NCBI RefSeq assembly: GCF_902806685.2
Contig: NC_048546.1
Span: 5,952,001 to 6,016,000 of the forward strand
Origin: Maniola hyperantus
Lineage: Eukaryota > Arthropoda > Insecta > Lepidoptera > Nymphalidae
DNA: 64,000 bases
Direction of reading: 5' to 3'
Shown here: in pieces, positions 11,603 to 21,170 of the stretch
How the letters are laid out: each line of letters opens with the position of its first letter
Numbering within the stretch: the stretch's first letter is position 1
The notes under the pieces: model-generated
The model's input: only the letters and a program-made list of their open reading frames with translations
What the model was told of the DNA's origin: nothing
The model's database searches: none
Made by a program: the position numbers and the translations under genes

Positions 11603-12631
11603 ATATGTATGCTGTGTGCAGTCACAGCTTATGCTCAATTTGATTCGCCTACGCCGCCAAGAATACAAATTCCTGGTGCCATCTTGGGTGGAGGAAGACA
11701 GGGAGTACTTCGACAAGGAAGACTACAAGCTGCTCCAGTTCCGTTGGGTGTTACTAGAATAAGGAGGCCAGGGCTTGCCAGGCCATCCTTCAAGTCTGTG
11801 GACGCAGCGCCGCGCCCTAATCTACAATTACTCGACGAAATATCCAAACCAGTTACAGAAGAACCTGAGGACGATTTCGATATCAACACACCCACCGCCT
11901 TCTTACCTAGTGCATTCTCGACACCTGAAGCACAAAATGACTTCTTCGACCTAACAACTACATCACAACCAAAGCCGCCCTCGGCCTACAACTCATCGCC
12001 TTTCCAACAAACGACGCCAACAGCTCCAAAACCCGAGCCAGTGAGGCCTACGCAATATCGGCCACTAGTACCTCAATCCTTTAGCCCTGTAAGAAACGAA
12101 CCGGCTTCGAGGCCTCAACCAGCTAGGCTTCAACCTCTTTCGAGCAGACCGCAACGCCCTGTCTTCAGGCCCGAACCGAAACCTTTCGTGGATGAAGACG
12201 ATGAATACATTCAACCCATAAGACAAAATACCCGACAGCAAGCACCTCCAAAGAGTGTTCCAAAATATACGCCTACAAACTCTAGGGAAAAGAAGCCAGT
12301 CTCTCAAATTATTCGCAAATACAGAGAAGAAAATGAAGATGGAAGCATTACATGGGGTTTCGAAAACGACGACGGAACATTCAAAGAAGAAACTATTGGT
12401 GTAGACTGTATAACTCGCGGAAACTATGGATATATTGATCCAGACGGTGTCAAAAGAGAATACAATTACGAAACTGGGATAGCGTGTGATAAAGCGAAAG
12501 AAGAAAAGGAACAAAAAGGGTTTGTAGACTATCAAGAAAACAAAGCAGTTTTACCAAACGGTATAACAATAGATCTCAATGCAATGGGTAAAAAGTCGAA
12601 GAGGCCATTCAGATCAGCGGGTAATCTATAG
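11603..12631 (+). CDS. Cuticular protein with Rebers-Riddiford domain, main exon
   Basis: This exon encodes 342 residues plus the stop after the acceptor TTGTTTTTCAG (ends 11602). It opens with ICMLCAVTAYA|QFD, the end of a secretion signal. A long low-complexity middle follows, rich in Pro, Gln, Arg and Ser (roughly residues 20-240). A chitin-binding type 4 (R&R) domain sits at about 244-299, with EDGSITWGFENDDG, TRGNYGYIDPDG and REYNY as recognisable elements, and then a Lys/Glu-rich tail. The product should be secreted and bind chitin in the exoskeleton. Unusually for this family, two cysteines (GVDC and IACD) flank the end of the domain. It is not clearly RR-1 or RR-2. Full length with the favoured exon 1 is 347 residues. 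It is convergent with SAP18. Confidence 0.9.
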   Translation: MCMLCAVTAYAQFDSPTPPRIQIPGAILGGGRQGVLRQGRLQAAPVPLGVTRIRRPGLARPSFKSVDAAPRPNLQLLDEISKPVTEEPEDDFDINTPTAFLPSAFSTPEAQNDFFDLTTTSQPKPPSAYNSSPFQQTTPTAPKPEPVRPTQYRPLVPQSFSPVRNEPASRPQPARLQPLSSRPQRPVFRPEPKPFVDEDDEYIQPIRQNTRQQAPPKSVPKYTPTNSREKKPVSQIIRKYREENEDGSITWGFENDDGTFKEETIGVDCITRGNYGYIDPDGVKREYNYETGIACDKAKEEKEQKGFVDYQENKAVLPNGITIDLNAMGKKSKRPFRSAGNL

Positions 12632-12707
12632 GAAATAAGTGCATAATTATATTTATTTTAGGAGCTCTAATTTTAAGACATTTATTTGTCTTGTTATTAA
12701 CTGTAAT

Positions 12708-12741
12708 TTAGAACCATATTTTAATACAATTATGGTTCTAA
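12708..12741. repeat. Hairpin in the cuticle gene 3' region
   Basis: TTAGAACCATA (12708-12718) and TATGGTTCTAA (12731-12741) are perfect inverted arms, weakly extended outward by CTGT/ACAG. It lies about 80 bp past the stop codon, so it may be in the 3' UTR. Confidence 0.7.
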
Positions 12742-12758
12742 AACAGCCTAAGCTGACA

Positions 12759-12764
12759 AATAAA
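12759..12764 (+). terminator. Polyadenylation signal AATAAA of the cuticle gene
   Basis: The canonical hexamer lies 128 bp after the stop codon. No cleavage site can be read from sequence alone. Confidence 0.55.
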
Positions 12765-13190
12765 ATGGTAAAAACTTCATCTGCTTTTTTTTAATATACA
12801 ATAGATTTTGCTCACAACTTTGCCCTGTGGATTAAGGGTTGTAATGATTCCATAGGAACCCTGAGTTTACCTAAGATAAAATTATCCAATGTCTTTCTCC
12901 AAGTTGTTAATGCCTTGAAATTAGTTGAGTGAAAAAAAACAAACAGAATAAAGGCACTGTACTCCTTCTGATTTACAATTATCTACAATACATGATACAT
13001 GGACAGAAAGTAATGAATATGCCCCATTGGCAAAAGTATAATTATTTAAAGTTTAGCAATAATCCATGATGCATCCACATACTTTTAGTCATATTTTTAG
13101 GGTTCCATACCTCAAAGGAAAAAAAGGAACCCTTATAGGATCACTTTGTTTCGTATCTGTCAAAAACTTATAGGGTAAACTTATACATCA

Positions 13191-13397
13191 ATACCCATAT
13201 TATAAATGCGAATAGAACGTGTGTTTGTTGGTTTGTCCTTCAATCACGTCGCAACGGTGCAACAGATTGACGTGATTTTTTGCATGGATATAGTTTAAGA
13301 TCTAGAGAGTGACATACTACTTTTTATCCCAGAAAATCAAAGAGTTCCCTCTGGATTTTAAAAACCTAATTCCATGCAGTCGCGGGCATCAGTTAGT
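13191..13397 (+). mobile_element. Helitron-like copy
   Basis: The ATACCCATATTATAAATGCG start and GTCGCGGGCATCAGTTAGT end are both present. It lies in the short space between the convergent cuticle and SAP18 genes. Confidence 0.65.
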
Positions 13398-13600
13398 TTA
13401 TAATAAAGGGTACTGATTGTAGAAACATTTATCTGCATAAAAATTGCTTTACCCACCCTAAGTTGAAACCACACTGGAACCACAAACACAGTGTGGTTTT
13501 CCATGAGGTCTATTTCTAGAATCTCCTCCTTCAAAGTTGTTTTCCTGGCAAAATAAAGATGTTCAAAAAAAAATACAATCATACAGTAATAATATGTAGC

Positions 13601-13606
13601 TTTATT
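13601..13606 (-). terminator. Polyadenylation signal AATAAA of SAP18
   Basis: TTTATT on the + strand, about 45 bp beyond the SAP18 stop codon, is a good position for the 3' end signal. Confidence 0.6.
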
Positions 13607-13651
13607 ACTGTGATTATAACTTACAAGAATATTCCTAAACTTAATGTTAAG

Positions 13652-14056
13652 TTAATAAGGACGATTATTCATATACGGCTGAGGTCTCCGCATTGGAGGT
13701 GGCATTCTATTAGGTGGAGTTATTGATATATCAAGGTAGTTGCCAATTTGAAACTTGACCTGTGAAAGGGTTTTATTATCGTCACCACCCCTCTGGCCGG
13801 AACATGTCACACCAATTTCTCTCATACGATATGTTGGGGACCTCATATCTGGATATACTATGGCAAAATCAAAGTATGTTCCCTTACGTCGTGTTTCAGG
13901 GTTCACTTCCTTCACCAAGCCTGTAAGTTCACGCAGCGTTGCATCCATCCAAGTGTAAATCTGCAACTCGTTTTGGGGTACATCGCCTCTAGCGTAGTCT
14001 CCAGATGAATTGTGCCGTCCAGTTGAACAAAACACGCGTAACAATAGAGGGCATGT
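13652..14056 (-). CDS. SAP18: SAP18, Sin3-associated histone deacetylase complex subunit, exon 2
   Basis: This exon gives 134 residues and the stop. TCPLLLRVF, ELQIYTWMDATLREL, KGTYFDFAIVYPD and QIGNYLDISITPPNR are the SAP18 family signatures, in order. SAP18 is a small ubiquitin-fold protein of the Sin3-HDAC complex and of the RNA-binding ASAP/PSAP complexes. The acceptor TTATTTTTCAG precedes ACATGC in phase 0 with exon 1. The predicted whole protein is 159 residues, close to the usual ~150. The C-terminus PPNRMPPPMRRPQPYMNNRPY is longer and more Pro/Arg-rich than I expect in vertebrates. Confidence 0.95.
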   Translation of the reverse strand, partial: TCPLLLRVFCSTGRHNSSGDYARGDVPQNELQIYTWMDATLRELTGLVKEVNPETRRKGTYFDFAIVYPDMRSPTYRMREIGVTCSGQRGGDDNKTLSQVKFQIGNYLDISITPPNRMPPPMRRPQPYMNNRPY

Positions 14057-14263
14057 CTGAAAAATAAGCAATAACTAATATTTAGCAATGAGCAATTGCT
14101 GACTTAGAAATTTAGAATTTATAAATCGAGGAACAAGCAGCCTGGTTGTGATGGGAGGTTGAATTTAGACTAAATTTGTCAAAACAATTTGACAAACAAA
14201 GTAAGAATTAGTGAATAGGTACGGATCCAGAAAAGTGTAATTAAACATTTAACTGATAATCAC

Positions 14264-14338
14264 CTTTTCTCGGTCAATTGTTTTCTCAACCGGTCTAACC
14301 TCTTCAACAACCATCGATTCTAATCCCGCCATTTTCAT
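14264..14338 (-). CDS. SAP18: SAP18 exon 1
   Basis: It encodes MKMAGLESMVVEEVRPVEKT followed by IDREK, ending at donor AAG|GTGATT. IDREK joined to TCPLLLRV reproduces the family's invariant DREKTCPLLLRVF, so the splice is secure. Translation may start at the Met at 14338 or at the third codon (14332), whose context AAAATGG is stronger. The ~207-bp intron holds no recognisable feature. Confidence 0.9.
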
Positions 14339-14839
14339 AATCTGAATCTCAACGTGTTGGCAGTAAAATATGATAGTTGAGACCAAAACTCGTCCTTTGA
14401 ACTAATGGTGAAATGATTTAAAGTTCTAGGTCTCAAAATTTAAATTATTTCATTTTCTTCTCTTGTTATACTTAGGTATGTTTCCCACCGACCAGAAATA
14501 AAAGATGTTTCCTAAATTAATAAAGCTTTTTTTCAGTCTATATCACAGACCATTTTCCATATGTAAAAAGTACTCTGTGATCACAGAGTACATTGAATAT
14601 ATTATTTTGTTTATGGCTTTCTTTTTTTTTAAATTTTTTTTTTACGGCCCTGCATGTCAGTTATTAAAGCCTTTTTTATAATTTGACACTTTGAAACCAC
14701 AGATTATTGTAATTGTACTAGAACGTTACTAGAATCACCCTGAAAGCTCGTCAGGAGAGAATCACGAATGATCACGAATCGAATGTACTAAAAAAATCAA
14801 ACATAACACCCATAATGCAACTCAAAAAGTTTTTTTTAA

Positions 14840-15492
14840 TTAATAATAGACCATACGACACTTTCTGTTCTCATTGGTCTTAGGCTTGGCGCCACAATAA
14901 ACCAACCTCACCGTTGCCACTGCGGTGACTGCGTTGACGCCTTCGGCCACCATGGGCTCTCCTGTTCGAGAAGCGCTGGACGCTTCTCCCGCCATAGTAC
15001 CCTTAACGACATCATCCGGAGGTCCCTTGCCACCGCCCATGTGCCAGCTGTACTAGAACCTATTGGTTTGGCACGTAGCGATGGCAAGAGAGAGATGGTA
15101 TGACACTCGTACCGTGGAAGATGGGCAGGTCGCTTGTTTGGGATGCAACTTGTGTAGACACTTTAGCTGCATCCCACATTCAGGCGACCTCCTCTATGGC
15201 GGGTGCAGCGGCCATCAGCGCCGAACAGGCCAAGAGGCGCAAATATGAAAACCTCGATGGGAGCTTCGTATTCGTGCCTTTTGGTGTGGAGACCTTGGGG
15301 CCGTGGGGCCCGGGGGCTCGAGCTCTTTTTGAAGAAATTGCGAAAAGAGTTATCGAGTCAACCGGGGACCCGAGAGCTGGCAGCTACCTTGGTCAAAGAA
15401 TTAGTTTGGCCATCCAAAGGGGTAATGCTGCCAGCATTTTGGGTACAATGCCTCGCTGCGGTGGTCTCGACGAGGTTTTAGATTTAATTTAA
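14840..15492 (+). pseudogene. 3' end of a retroelement ORF, frameshifted
   Basis: One frame from about 14852 reads LIGLRLGA, CHCGDCVDAFGHHGLSC, GRFSRHSTLNDIIRR, VPAVLEPIGLARSDGKR. Near 15093 a one-base change moves the continuation to another frame, which reads DGMTLVPW...GRSLVWDATCVDTLA...FVPFGVETLGPWG...GDPRAGSYLGQRISLAIQRG to a stop at 15492. I recognise this Cys/His-plus-WDATCVDT region as a C-terminal domain that follows reverse transcriptase in retroelements of many invertebrates, though I cannot name the clade. The upstream RT is absent, so this is a 5'-truncated, dead copy. An AT-rich tail with TAATAATAAG follows. Confidence 0.7.
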
Positions 15493-15948
15493 TTTATTTT
15501 AGTTTTAATTTAATGTTGTTTTTTCTTAGATTTAAGTTTATTAATAGTTTAATTACTTCTTTGATAAAAATAAATAAAATACGTAATGATTAATAATAAG
15601 AAGAAGTTTACGGCTCGGGATTCTAGTCTTTTTGAGCCTCCTTATAAACTTTGTATATAGATCGTTTCAACGAATAGTACCTATGGCGTTATGTTGGCAG
15701 CGATGTTTTCCAGTGTTGCCACAATACCTATGATAACCTACCTCAAAGGGTGATTTTAAGTGTTTTTAGATAGATTCTTATATATTCACAAATGATTCGA
15801 TTATGGTTTTCTAACGATTACGCAAATTTCACTCATTACTTTACTACCGCGATAAAATCCGTACAAGTCGTTTCATTATAATAATTATAATTTTATTAGA
15901 TTATCGTTTTAAAAATCTGTATCGTTAGTAATAAAAAGCATAAATTAT

Positions 15949-17050
15949 TTAATAATTTTTATTATAATTATGATCCGACAAAAAATGCTCATCCAACGGA
16001 TTTATACCTGAGAGATCGTCGTCATCTTCATCTTCCATAATATCATCATCGTCATCAGAAGTGTCGCTATCGTCTCCCACTTCAATTATGAACCTGTCCA
16101 TCTCGCTATCAATAACTGGGCCATCGGCGTAATATTTTTCTTCCAATTTTTTCACGTGCTCGCATTCTTTTCTCCATTCATCGGTAATCGTGCCCATGCG
16201 CTTCCAACATTATATCGGCTTCATAAACGGGCGGCTGTTTGTGCTCTTTTATTATTTGAAATAGCTGGGCTTTTACCATTGTTGGCAAATAAGAAAGACC
16301 ATTTCTTGTCATCCAGTTTTGCATTTCTGCTTTTCTGCTTGACATTGTTGGTGCTTTGTTAAGCTGTACTGTGTGGTAGGAGGCGTTATCCATAACCACA
16401 ATTGATTGGGGAGGCAGATTCGGTATTAGCTTTTCACTAAGCCACTTATTAAAGTTCGTTTTATTCATATCATCTTGGTAATCGGCTGCTTGTGACTGAG
16501 ATCTGAAAATCAGTTGAGCATTGGGTATGAAACCCATAGCACCACCCGCGTGGATGATAATCCAACGTGGCCCTTTGGAGTCTGATGATAATACACCTTC
16601 TTCTTGTTCGCTTTGCCAACATTTTCCGGCGCAATATGTTGCGTGCATATATGTCTCGTCCAAATATACAACTGGGCGCTGGTTTCCGAGACGATTATTT
16701 CGCAATTCTTCCAGGTATCGATAACGCCAGGCGACAATGTCGTATCTCTCCATTAGGACTTTCCTTTTGGATCTACATTTTTTAAAATAAAACCCCATAT
16801 CTTTCATTATTCTCCACAAAGTGGTACGACTTCCTTTGAAATCTATCTCGCTTCGCATTTCATGCGATAACTTTGTTAGAGTAGGCAATTCCTTTTTTAC
16901 GGAATAAAATTCATGTATTTTATGCCTTATAGCACACCGTTCGAAGTCATCAAGTTCGATTCTTTTAGGCCGGGGACCGCTTTTGCGTGGTGTTGAAACC
17001 ATAGTCGACGTGCTGGCTGCGACCTCACCTTCTTTGGTGATTTTAGACAC
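15949..17050 (-). pseudogene. DDE transposase with internal deletion, IS630/mariner type
   Basis: The first frame (17050 down to about 16178) gives a helix-turn-helix region with VSKITKEGEV, then VVYLDETYMHATYC with the first catalytic Asp and IVVMDNASYHT with the second. It should continue after AEAD/EAHGHD into the PPYHCDLNPIE-like segment that holds the third acidic residue. Instead, at about 16185 the sequence jumps, in a different frame, to ITDEWRKECEHVKKLEEKYY and a very acidic tail ending at 15949. Roughly 60-70 codons including the third catalytic residue are missing, so the enzyme cannot be active. An upstream exon (next entry) supplies the N-terminus. Confidence 0.8.
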
Positions 17051-17199
17051 CGTTTTTTCGGATACACCTAAAACAAATATTTCGGTTTATTACACCTAAA
17101 ACATGTATACATGCTTGCTTACAAGTAACTGCCGTTTAAAAAATTGCAGTTTAAGTGTGGAAATTATTATCTGCCACTGGTAACCCTATTTGACTAAAC

Positions 17200-17333
17200 T
17201 GTAATGGCGGCGACGCGAGCTTGAACACATCTTAAAGGAATTAATGGGGCATTATTACGTTTTTCACGTTCACAAAATTTCTTCACCTTTAACACCATCA
17301 TTCTCTCACCACTTTTCAAAGTTTTGGGCATGA
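17200..17333 (-). pseudogene. N-terminal exon of the same transposase
   Basis: It reads MPKTLKSGERMMVLKVKKFC, then EREKRNNAPLIPL and ARVAAIT. This fits in front of GVSEKTVSKITKEGEV on the other side of a ~140-bp intron. The expected donor after ATTACAG is damaged: the sequence is ATTACAGTTTAG, one G short of an in-frame GT junction. I infer a base loss in the dead copy. Confidence 0.5.
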
Positions 17334-17823
17334 TTTCAGTCGAAAATCAAATAAAATAAACAAAATCTGCGGGAGCGTCTTCTCGTGACAATATGGTGCC
17401 AATGACCACCAATGACTTTGAAAGACAGGGGAGCCAATATAACGCCATAGGAACTACCTTCGTTGAAACGATCTATAGTGACATGTTCATACATGGTTCA
17501 TACTTAGACTATAGAGAATCAAATGTTCATAAATGGTTCATAGAAGGTTCATAATATATTAGGCGTTGGGCGTAGGTAATAAACCACAGTAATAAACAGA
17601 TAGACCTGTAAAACTTTTTACTTTTTTACACCTATAAGCACCTACTAAGCACAGCAAAATGTTGCTTGTTCATAGAGCTGCAATAGTATTTATCGATAAA
17701 GTTATCGATATCGGTTTCGGGCAATTAAAGACTCCTGTGTGACCGAATTCGTAAAAACCTGGGGCAAGTGTCCAATTTTAAGTTTCTGAATTCCGGATAT
17801 TTGAGGCCGGCCTTGTTGCGTAT

Positions 17824-18483
17824 ACAGTGCGACAAGGCTCTCTTGGCACTTGAATGACATTGACAGGGGGTGCTGTTGGAGAACAAAGGGTTAGAATATT
17901 TAAACAAGAACAGAGGGGAAACCGTAGACAGAATAATAGGTAGATTTAAGTACTGTGTAACCGCGTATAAGATAGCGATAGCACGATGTAACGATGAATA
18001 ACACGACAATTATTATCATTGTTTAGTAGTCAATACTTGTACTAACCGATCAACAATATTTGTATTAAACGTTTTTTATGTGAAAACAAGTAAATAACTC
18101 ATGAGAAATACAAATACGCCACGAATTCTCAAAGTTTGTTTCGCAGCTAAAGTTGCATGCCTTGCATGTAAGTTGTATGTATTCTTGAAAAAAACCAGTT
18201 ACACGATAGGGGACAAAAAATAGGTTAGCTGCGTCTCTGTTTATCACATTAGTAACTTTATCTGTGCTCTCTTTTTATTCATCTTTCAAGTTTATCCCTT
18301 TTATTACTGTTGTCAGTTATTTAGCTGAACATACAGTCATCTGAATGAGCGGCCACTTAGACCGGTAAGACCGCAAACCGGCTTCCTATGCAGAGACGGC
18401 CATTTTTAGTGTGAATGAGAAAGCAAACGTTCCTGTATCTACCTTTATTACTCTATCTACCTAAGATTGCCTTGTCGCACTGT
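17824..18483. mobile_element. TA-flanked DNA transposon (MITE-like), 15-bp perfect TIRs
   Basis: CAGTGCGACAAGGC at 17825 and its exact reverse complement ending at 18482 are each flanked by TA, as expected of a mariner-like target duplication. The ~660-bp interior has no long coding frame. It ends about 275 bp before the RCAN start codon, so it is in or near that promoter. Confidence 0.75.
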
Positions 18484-18756
18484 ACTTTATACTTTCACGA
18501 CGGCAGCACTGCTTTGTTTGTGACGTTGATTTTAAAATCGAGATGCATCACTAATCACAAGTCGCAACACAAAAATTGTCAACAGTTTGACTTTGACATA
18601 ACCTTTGATATTTATGATTTTTGACTTTTGTTTGGATTAATTGGATAAGTCGAATCGATTTTATTGTTTTATGAAAATATTGTTGTTCTAACTAATAATA
18701 ATTGTAGAGGAATAACCAAATATTACATGAATAAAGTATTTTAAGCTTCCTATATA

Positions 18757-19428
18757 ATGGCCAATAAGGAAGACGAAGAAACATTTCAAGAAGACGTCTA
18801 CATTAACCCCGAAGATGGTATGCCTAATATTCATCCCAATATTGCTGATTTAGATCACGACAGCGACTCCCAGGACGAATTAAATAACCTCGACGACTTA
18901 CCCAAATCTGTGATCGTAACAAATATTCATAGTGATGTTTTCGGCGACGAGAAATTGAAGAAGGAATTAGAAGATTTGTTTCGTACATTTTCGGATAATA
19001 TAACGTTTCAGTGGTTACGAAGTTTTAGGCGCTTACGTGTTAATTATCACAGTCCACTTGCGGCGGCGAACGCTCGTGTGCAACTTCATCAATATCATTT
19101 TTATAATAGACCCATAAATTGTTATTTTGCACAGCCAGTGACGCCTATCTCTTTAAAAAATTTAAGACCGCCGCCTCCCGTTAAACAGTTCCTGATCTCT
19201 CCTCCGGCAAGTCCCCCTATAGGTTGGGAACCACGGGAAGAAGGTGAGCCGCTCGTGAATCATGACCTACTTGCTGCGATAGCCAGTCTAGCTCCCGGCG
19301 CGAGTCACGAGCTACACGCACCTACTCCAACACAGCCAGCCATAGTGGTACACACTGCTTTATCTACTGAGACCAATGCTCCAAAAATTAGCTGCCCAAT
19401 ACAACATACTCGTTGTCCTGAATATTAA
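18757..19428 (+). CDS. sra: Regulator of calcineurin (RCAN/calcipressin; sarah)
   Basis: This single exon encodes 223 residues. An acidic N-terminus (1-48) is followed by an RRM-like fold that starts at LPKSVIVTNI (49-57) and contains LRSFRRLRVNY. The family signature FLISPPASPPIGWEP lies at 145-159. A calcineurin docking-type PAIVVH is at 194-199, and a terminal TRCPEY carries the TxxP motif. RCAN proteins bind the phosphatase calcineurin and restrain or tune it; the fly gene acts in egg activation and synaptic function. The ATG context is ATAATGGCC and upstream frames are closed. No intron is seen. Convergent neighbours are absent, and the long AT-rich 3' flank probably holds the 3' UTR. 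Confidence 0.95.
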   Translation: MANKEDEETFQEDVYINPEDGMPNIHPNIADLDHDSDSQDELNNLDDLPKSVIVTNIHSDVFGDEKLKKELEDLFRTFSDNITFQWLRSFRRLRVNYHSPLAAANARVQLHQYHFYNRPINCYFAQPVTPISLKNLRPPPPVKQFLISPPASPPIGWEPREEGEPLVNHDLLAAIASLAPGASHELHAPTPTQPAIVVHTALSTETNAPKISCPIQHTRCPEY

Positions 19429-20160
19429 TATGCCTTGTTATAAAATGTAGGAAATTTGTTTTTAGATTAGCTGTTTAAATGCTTTTTATTCTATCACCTG
19501 TCAATTTTTAATGACCAGTGATGCCAAAGAGGATAATGCAACTTATTTTATAGTAGGCACCTGTTGTCAAATCAAATTTTAGGCTGATGTTTGTTGAACA
19601 GACAGTCTTATATATTATCACTAATTATTATTATAATGATAGGCTTATATTTATTTTATTTTGAAAGTTAGATATTTATAAATTCAATTGGTGCTATTTT
19701 TTGAAAGTTTAACATTGCTTACGTTTATAATTATTATTGTATTTTAGAATAATGTGAAATAATTTTCTGTTTGTTATAAATAGAATATTATTGTTTTAAA
19801 TATATAGTTATTTTAGTAGGGAAAGTTATTTTAAAACAGGGAAGCAATACTTTAGTTTTCTATTTCATTTATTATTTCATAAAGATATCACCAAAAAATG
19901 CATTCTGGACTTGTGTTATTTTTTTGGATAAACTTGCTCAATATTATTGCTTTTTTTAACCTACAAACTAAGATGGCAAATACTACTTAAATACATTTTT
20001 GTTAGAGCAGCTATGAATTAAACTATGTCAGTACCTACTGTTAAAAAATTATAAAGAAATGAATTCAATTCACTCTAAAATGTATATTTAAAGCTACCCA
20101 ATGTATTTGTCCCATCAACTAAATCATTATTAACCCCTCAAGTTTTATAAAAATTTTCTT
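19429..20160. other. AT-rich 3' flank of the RCAN gene
   Basis: No coding frame. I saw no canonical AATAAA in the first ~600 bp on the + strand, though an ATTAAA occurs near 20016 and another at 20382. A long 3' UTR is possible. Confidence 0.4.
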
Positions 20161-20330
20161 TAATTCAAATAAGAGTCCTTAGTCCATGACTGCAATTTCT
20201 GTTGTTTTTAAGTGATGCTTCAGTCTAAAATGGAAACGGGCTAACATGGAAGGGGTAGGGCATTTATTTATAGTAAAGGCCTACTCAGTTTCTATGTGGC
20301 ATCGTACTGGAATGCTAAATTGTCAACTGA
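20160..20330 (-). mobile_element. SINE fragment (CTGGCGCAG family), diverged
   Basis: GACTGCAATTTC...AAGTGATGCTTCAGTCTAAAATGGAAACGGG and ATGTGGCATCGTACTGGAA match the 3' half of the copy at 41590-41912. Confidence 0.6.
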
Positions 20331-20633
20331 ATTTCATACTTTTCTGTAACAATTTTACGTCTACTATTTATTATCTTTTAAATTAAATATTAATTTATGT
20401 ATGTACATTGTACGTATTTTATTATATACTATTGCAAAGTAGGTTTATTTTTCCTACCTACTACTTTTTAGCTTTAATGATATTTTATAATTATTTATTT
20501 ATTTATTATACATACTTTAATTTATTAATTGTATATATTTGTAGTTAAAATATTTAAATAGCTCCTGTCTATTAATTTTTTCTAAGATTCGGCATACCAT
20601 TAATGTATCTGAATTTGTTAAACTAAGTTGAAT

Positions 20634-20671
20634 CACAGCTAAAACTAGGTGTACACCTAGTTTTAGCTGTG
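20634..20671. repeat. Perfect 38-bp palindrome
   Basis: The sequence from CACAGCTAAAACTAGGTG to its own reverse complement has no spacer and no mismatch, centred between 20652 and 20653. A related ATTAAAACTAGG follows at 20684. Confidence 0.9.
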
Positions 20672-21027
20672 TAACCAGTCGATTAAAACTAGGAAACCAG
20701 ATTAAAAATAGTATATTAATAGTAGTATTAATAATAGATACATATTGTTATTGGTAACTGTGCAGGCTTCATCTCTAGTGAGCTCCACCTACTAAAGACT
20801 AGCATTCTATTCTTCCATATTATTATTTGTGATGTGTTTCTTCCTTAATTTTTTTTTTAATTAAGCATGAATGAAAAATGCAGACCAACTGATAGTATTA
20901 GATTGTAAAATGAATGTGGCTACTGGCTGTAAATTATACGTATCTGCGATAAAAATAGACCCTGTAACGTTTATTTGTGCATAGCACATAGTCCCGAAGA
21001 AAGTATAATTCTTCAGAGAAAGAACAG

Positions 21028-21170
21028 GTATATTCCGCGACAGGTCGAGATTGCAATCGGGGTATGAGGCGGGGGACGCCCCGCACACCCGCGCTCGCCC
21101 GCACCGGGTTAGAGCGGGGGTTGTGCGGGGCATTCACTCGCCAATAGCCATCTCGATCTGTCGCGGCACC
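21028..21170. mobile_element. GC-rich MITE (CGACAGGTCGAGAT family), copy 1
   Basis: The arms CGCGACAGGTCGAGAT and ATCTCGATCTGTCGCG enclose a very GC-rich centre (GGGGTATGAGGCGGGGG...GCCCGCACCGGGTTAG). Copies 2 and 3 are at 26889 and 39609. Confidence 0.75.

Larger units (their letters stand above)
15655..17477 (-). mobile_element. Tc1/mariner/IS630-type DNA transposon, defective
   Basis: Terminal inverted repeats of about 45 bp bound the element: TATAGATCGTTTCAACGAA near 15656 and its reverse complement ending near 17476, both continuing into CCTATGGCGTTAT. TA at both ends fits TA target duplication. The interior carries a broken transposase on the - strand. Confidence 0.8.

Noticed and set aside
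12065..12535. 156-codon open frame opposite the cuticle gene
   Set aside because: It is a shadow of the cuticle coding exon. Its Phe/Tyr-rich composition is what the antisense of Glu/Lys-rich codons gives.
17725..18009. 94-codon open frame on the - strand upstream of RCAN
   Set aside because: It straddles the left end of a TA-flanked transposon and has no recognisable domain.
20861..21137. Pro/Arg-rich small proteins (also at 39477-39835)
   Set aside because: Both sets are translations of the GC-rich MITE.
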